DNA from: AP-15 sp963747735
GTDB taxonomy: Bacteria; Pseudomonadota; Alphaproteobacteria; ATCC43930; CGMCC-115725
Length of the DNA: 64,000 bases
Direction: 5' to 3'
NCBI GenBank assembly: GCA_963747735.1
Contig: CAVVGE010000001.1
Location: forward strand, 310,001 to 374,000
In this document: positions 60,298-64,000 of the stretch, piece by piece
Layout: each line of letters starts with the position of its first letter
How positions within the stretch are numbered: position 1 is the stretch's first letter
The notes under the pieces: generated by a model
Database searches by the model: none
Seen by the model: only the letters and a program-made list of their open reading frames with translations
What the model was told of the DNA's origin: nothing
Made by a program: the position numbers and the translations under genes

Positions 60298-62091
60298 ATG
60301 GCGCCCGCCTACAAAATCATTGAGCACAGCTATGACGTCGTCGTCGTCGGCGCCGGCGGGGCCGGGTTGCGCGCCACGTTGGGGACGACCACCGAGGGGC
60401 TCAAGACCGCCTGCATCAGCAAGGTGTTCCCGACCCGCAGCCATACCGCGGCGGCGCAGGGCGGGATCAGCGCGGCGCTCGGCAATATGGGCGCCGACGA
60501 CTGGCGCTGGCACATGTACGACACGGTCAAGGGGTCGGACTGGCTCGGCGACCAGGACGCGATCGAATATCTGTGCCGCAACGCCGGCGATGCGGTCATC
60601 GAGCTCGAGCACATGGGGGTGCCGTTCTCGCGCACCGACGACGGACGCATCTATCAGCGCCCGTTCGGCGGCCACATGACCGAATACGGCGAGGGCAATC
60701 CCGCCAAGCGCGCCTGCGCTGCCGCCGACCGCACCGGGCATGCGATCATCCACACGCTCTTTCAGCAGTGCCTAGGCAACCGCGCCGAGTTCTTTGTCGA
60801 ATATTTCGTGCTCGACCTGATCACCGACGACGATGGCGCCTGCCGCGGGGTCATGGCGTGGTGCCTCGACGACGGGACCTTGCACCGGTTTCGCGCCCAT
60901 CTCGTGATTCTCGCGACCGGCGGCTATGGCCGTGCCTATTTCTCCTGCACTTCGGCTCATACCTGCACCGGCGACGGCAATGCGATGGTGCTGCGCGCCG
61001 GGTTGCCGTTGCAGGACATGGAGTTCATCCAGTTCCACCCGACCGGCATCTATGGCGCGGGCTGTCTGATCACCGAGGGCGCGCGCGGCGAAGGCGGCTA
61101 TCTGACCAACAGCGAGGGCGAGCGCTTTATGGAGCGCTATGCCCCGCACGCCAAGGACCTCGCCTCGCGCGACGTCGTCAGCCGGGCGATGACGATCGAA
61201 ATCCGCGAAGGCCGCGGCTGCGGTCCGCGACAGGACCACATCCTGCTGCACCTCGAGCATTTGTCTCCCGAAGTGCTGCATCTGCGCCTCCCCGGCATTT
61301 CGGAAACCGCGCGCATCTTTGCCGGCGTCGAGGTGACGCGCGAGCCGATCCCGGTGTTGCCGACCGTGCACTACAATATGGGCGGCATTCCAACGAACCA
61401 TCACGGCGAGGTCCTGCGCCCGGCCGAAAACGATCCCGATGCGGTCGTCACGGGCTTGATGGCAGTTGGTGAAGCGGCCTGCGTCTCGGTGCACGGCGCC
61501 AACCGGCTCGGCTGCAATTCATTGCTCGATATCGTCGTCTTCGGCCGCGCCGCGGCCCGCCGCGCGGGTGCCATCGTTACCCGAGGTGCCGCGCACAAGC
61601 CGCTCCCGGCCAACGCCGGCGACGATTCGGTGGCCCGGCTCGACGCGGTGCGTCACGCCAGAGGGTCGTTGCGGGCGAGCGAGATCCGGCTCGACATGCA
61701 ACGGGTCATGCAGGCCAACTGCGCCGTCTTCCGCACCGCCGAGATCCTGCGCGACGGGGTCACCAAGATCGACCGGGTGGCGCGCAATTTCGCCGATCTG
61801 GGGGTCGCCGACCGGTCGATGATCTGGAACACCGACCTCGCCGAAGCGCTCGAGCTCGAAAACCTGCTGGAGCAGGCGGTCGTCGCCTTGCATTCCGCCG
61901 AGAACCGCACCGAAAGCCGCGGCGCCCATGCGCGTGAGGACTATCCCGAGCGCGACGACCGCGACTGGCTCAAGCACACCTTGGTCAAGCTCGACGCCGA
62001 GGGCACGGTCGAGATCAGCTATCGGCCGGTGCATCAGTTCACGCTCTCGAACGAGGTCCAGCCCTTTCCGCCCAAGACTCGCGTCTATTGA
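60298..62091 (+). CDS. sdhA: succinate dehydrogenase flavoprotein subunit
   Basis: A 597-residue FAD protein: VVVVGAGGAGLRATLG (FAD), RSHTAAAQGGISAALGN (His for covalent FAD), EFIQFHPTGIYGAGCLITEGARGEGG (active site His/Thr/Glu), SRAMTIEIREGRGCG (Arg), ANRLGCNSLLDIVVFGRAA. It oxidises succinate to fumarate. Full length, with the C-terminal KHTLVKLD...YRPVH block. Confidence 0.97.
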   Translation: MAPAYKIIEHSYDVVVVGAGGAGLRATLGTTTEGLKTACISKVFPTRSHTAAAQGGISAALGNMGADDWRWHMYDTVKGSDWLGDQDAIEYLCRNAGDAVIELEHMGVPFSRTDDGRIYQRPFGGHMTEYGEGNPAKRACAAADRTGHAIIHTLFQQCLGNRAEFFVEYFVLDLITDDDGACRGVMAWCLDDGTLHRFRAHLVILATGGYGRAYFSCTSAHTCTGDGNAMVLRAGLPLQDMEFIQFHPTGIYGAGCLITEGARGEGGYLTNSEGERFMERYAPHAKDLASRDVVSRAMTIEIREGRGCGPRQDHILLHLEHLSPEVLHLRLPGISETARIFAGVEVTREPIPVLPTVHYNMGGIPTNHHGEVLRPAENDPDAVVTGLMAVGEAACVSVHGANRLGCNSLLDIVVFGRAAARRAGAIVTRGAAHKPLPANAGDDSVARLDAVRHARGSLRASEIRLDMQRVMQANCAVFRTAEILRDGVTKIDRVARNFADLGVADRSMIWNTDLAEALELENLLEQAVVALHSAENRTESRGAHAREDYPERDDRDWLKHTLVKLDAEGTVEISYRPVHQFTLSNEVQPFPPKTRVY

Positions 62092-62100
62092 GGATCGGCG

Positions 62101-62880
62101 ATGCCGGAGTTCACCCTTCCCGCCAACTCGAAGGTCGGCGCCGGCAAGCGCTGGCCCGCTCCCGCCGAGGCGACCCGCGTGCGGGAATTTGCGGTTTATC
62201 GCTGGAACCCGGACGACGGCAACAATCCGGTCCTCGACAGCTTTACGGTCGACCTCGACCAGTGCGGGCCGATGGTTCTCGATGCGCTGATCAAGATCAA
62301 AAACGAGATCGACACGACGCTGACCTTTCGCCGTTCCTGCCGCGAGGGTGTGTGCGGCTCGTGCGCCATGAACATCGACGGCGTCAACACGCTGGCCTGC
62401 ATCACCGCGATCTCCACCATCAAGGGCAGGGTGCGGATCTACCCGTTGCCGCATCTGCCGGTGATCAAGGACCTGGTCGGCGACCAGACGCATCTCTTTG
62501 CGCAATACCGCTCGATCGAGCCGTGGCTGCAAACTGCCGAGCCGCCGCCGCCCGATCGCGAAAGGCTGCAATCGGTCGAAGAGCGCGAGCGGCTCGACGG
62601 GCTGTGGGAATGCATCCTGTGCTTCTGCTGCACCACCGCTTGCCCGAGCCATTGGTGGAACGGCGAGCGCTATCTCGGGCCGGCGGTACTGCTGCAAGCC
62701 TATCGCTGGATCGCCGACAGCCGCGACGAGCGCACCGGCGAGCGGCTCGACGCGCTCGAAGACCCGTTCCGCCTCTACCGCTGCCACACAATCATGAACT
62801 GCACCCGCACCTGCCCCAAGCACCTGAACCCGGGCAAGGCCATCGCCGAGATCAAAAAGCTCCTGGTGCTGCGCCGCTAG
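62101..62880 (+). CDS. sdhB: succinate dehydrogenase iron-sulfur subunit
   Basis: A 259-residue protein carrying electrons from FAD to quinone. [2Fe-2S] ligands SCREGVCGSCAMNIDGVNTL, [4Fe-4S] CILCFCCTTACPSHWWNG, [3Fe-4S] region CHTIMNCTRTCPKHLNPGKA. It starts 9 bases after sdhA and ends the sdhCDAB operon. Confidence 0.97.
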   Translation: MPEFTLPANSKVGAGKRWPAPAEATRVREFAVYRWNPDDGNNPVLDSFTVDLDQCGPMVLDALIKIKNEIDTTLTFRRSCREGVCGSCAMNIDGVNTLACITAISTIKGRVRIYPLPHLPVIKDLVGDQTHLFAQYRSIEPWLQTAEPPPPDRERLQSVEERERLDGLWECILCFCCTTACPSHWWNGERYLGPAVLLQAYRWIADSRDERTGERLDALEDPFRLYRCHTIMNCTRTCPKHLNPGKAIAEIKKLLVLRR

Positions 62881-63035
62881 AGCAAGATCCGATCAGGTTG
62901 CATCAGCCCGTCAGCCCCCCTCACCCTTCCCTCTCCCCCCAATTGGGGGGAGAGGGTTGCGAAGGGTTGGCGAGGGGAAGCCGAGCCTTACCCGAAGCTG
63001 GGTGAGGGGGCTCTACCTAATCGGATCATGCTTTA
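62878..63035. repeat. nested palindromic repeats after sdhB
   Basis: Outer arms TAGAGCAAGATCCGATCAGG (from 62878) and CCTAATCGGATCATGCTTTA (63016-63035) are inverted copies. Inside lies a second element of the CCCTCACCC...GGGTGAGGG kind with an inner CTCTCCCCCC/GGGGGGAGAG hairpin (62931-62954). The hairpins may end the sdh transcript. Confidence 0.8.
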
Positions 63036-63301
63036 GGCCAGCACCGCAGGGTCCGGCAGGCGCGCTTCGGCTCCCCTCTCGGCCCAGGCTGGCGTTTTAC
63101 TATTGTTTGCGAGGATTCGGCAGCGGAGGCCGCGGCCCAGAGCGGCTGCCCGTGTCGCGGCCGTTTCCGGGGGCAGGTCAGCTGCATCTATCTCGATCGC
63201 GCGCCCATAAGCTCGGCACAAATAGACTGGACGTTTTTGCATGTCTGCTATACGGTCGTTCGTAGATCCGGCAACAGGGTCGTTCCGAACGGGAGGTAGC
63301 A
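62881..63301. other. sdhB to peptide-transporter intergenic region
   Basis: 421 bases. The first 155 are the nested palindromes. The remainder has no supported gene and should contain the promoter of the substrate-binding protein gene, whose ATG is preceded by GGGAGGT at 5-6 bases. Confidence 0.6.
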
Positions 63302-64000
63302 ATGACACCAGGGTTCTGGCTCCGGGGGGCCGCCTTCGGCGTCGCCGTCGTGGTGACGGCACCTGCGCCAGCGCAGGAAACGGCAAAATATGGCGGTACT
63401 TTAACCTACATGATCCCGGCCGATGCGCCGCCGAGCTTCGATGCGCATCGCGAGGAAACCTACGCGACGATCCACTCGGCGGCGCCGTTCTATAGTGTCT
63501 TGGTCAGAATCAACCCCAACAATCCGGGGTCGAGCACCGACATCGTCTGCGATCTGTGCACCGTGGTCCCGGAGCCGACCGATGCCGGAAAGACCTACAC
63601 CTTCAAGATCCGCGACGACGTGAAGTTCCACAATGGCGACGAGCTGACCGCCGCGGATGTCGCTGCGAGCCTGGACAAGATCGCCTTTCCGCCGCCGGGC
63701 AGCTTGAGCCCTCGCGCCACCGATTTCATGATGGTCGACAAGATCGAGGCGACCGATCCGCACACCGTCGTCATTCGTCTGAAGTTTGCCACCAGCGCCT
63801 TTCTGCCGGCGCTGGCCGATCCCTACAACTGGATCTACCAGAAGAAGGTGCTCGACAAGGACATCCACTGGTACGAGCACAACATCCTCGGCTCCGGACC
63901 TTTCAAATTCGCCGGCTATGAAGTGGGCCAGGAGATCAAGGGCGTGCGCAACCCCGATTACTACCACAAGGGGCTCCCCTACCTCGACGGCTTCGTCGGC
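63302..64000 (+). CDS. peptide/dipeptide-type ABC transporter substrate-binding protein (cut by window end)
   Basis: The first 233 codons of an SBP family 5 protein. Signal peptide (FWLRGAAFGVAVVVTAPAPA-Q), then KYGGTLTYMIPADAPPSFDA, TYTFKIRDDVKFHNGDELTA and LGSGPFKFAGYEVGQEI, all typical of OppA/DppA-like proteins. In alphaproteobacteria the permease and ATPase genes usually follow, outside this window. Ligand may be a peptide, opine or sugar oligomer. Confidence 0.9.
   Translation, partial: MTPGFWLRGAAFGVAVVVTAPAPAQETAKYGGTLTYMIPADAPPSFDAHREETYATIHSAAPFYSVLVRINPNNPGSSTDIVCDLCTVVPEPTDAGKTYTFKIRDDVKFHNGDELTAADVAASLDKIAFPPPGSLSPRATDFMMVDKIEATDPHTVVIRLKFATSAFLPALADPYNWIYQKKVLDKDIHWYEHNILGSGPFKFAGYEVGQEIKGVRNPDYYHKGLPYLDGFVG

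Overview
This is a 64 kb stretch of a high-GC chromosome from an alphaproteobacterium, probably a Rhodospirillales-like or Hyphomicrobiales-like lineage. The assignment is inferred from gene content and order: murA–DUF2948–hisG–hisD–UPF0262–maf–RNase E/G–yacG, LpoA-like–rsmI–yraN–BON–SirB1–gshB, a CitE-like lyase next to sdhCDAB, an alphaproteobacterial homospermidine synthase and a SciP/DUF1153 regulator. No rRNA, origin, prophage or CRISPR array is visible. One tRNA, tRNA-Thr(GGT), is present.

Layout. 0–2.7 kb: exported hydrolase and small unknown genes, including an AT-richer patch. 2.7–7.6 kb (minus): a CoxDEF-type maturation operon for molybdenum hydroxylases (MoxR/CoxD, VWA/CoxE, two XdhC halves, a MoeA-MobA-like fusion), without structural enzyme genes. 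7.7–14.6 kb: LpoA-like lipoprotein, rsmI, yraN, BON lipoprotein, SirB1, glutathione synthase, MFS transporter. 14.7–17.1 kb: a three-subunit cobalt-type nitrile hydratase/thiocyanate hydrolase-like operon with an accessory protein and a CbtB cobalt-uptake gene. 17.1–21.7 kb: ruvX, a VapBC pair and gatCAB. 21.7–24.3 kb: a capsule-type ABC exporter whose permease is fused to a TPR domain. 24.4–30.5 kb: homospermidine synthase, nuclease-like protein, ArsR-type regulator, HAD phosphatase, amidohydrolase. 30.7–35.6 kb: a BTAD–TolB–TPR regulator, a SciP-like regulator, and a two-gene unit made of a protein built from 27-residue repeats plus an uncharacterised partner. 35.6–40.6 kb: DMT exporter followed by a zone of decayed genes (amidohydrolase relic, broken PIN toxin with intact antitoxin, truncated ketopantoate reductase). 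40.6–48.5 kb: the murA/his/maf block. 48.5–53.4 kb: repeats, a truncated DNA methyltransferase, a decayed IS110 and a decayed IS1182-like element. 53.4–64 kb: porin, phosphoesterases, SDR, pyridoxal kinase, CitE-like lyase, succinate dehydrogenase and the start of a peptide-type ABC transporter.

Three themes stand out. First, the repeat-protein unit at 34.2–35.6 kb looks like a self-contained, possibly undescribed peptide or protein system: seven 27-residue units plus a partial one, each closing in Asp-Gly-Cys, with a partner gene 35 bases downstream. Second, palindromic repeats of several families occur throughout, some inside reading frames (methyltransferase, CitE-like lyase, moxR tail) and some interrupting both transposases. 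In-frame or stop-codon tandem duplications add to this (gatB, hisD, the HAD gene, rsmI). Third, single-base indels cluster between about 16 and 19.5 kb (nitrile hydratase alpha, cbtA, ruvX, vapC, gatC, gatA). Because essential genes are hit, mostly at short homopolymers, consensus error is the likely cause, and those genes are probably intact in the organism.
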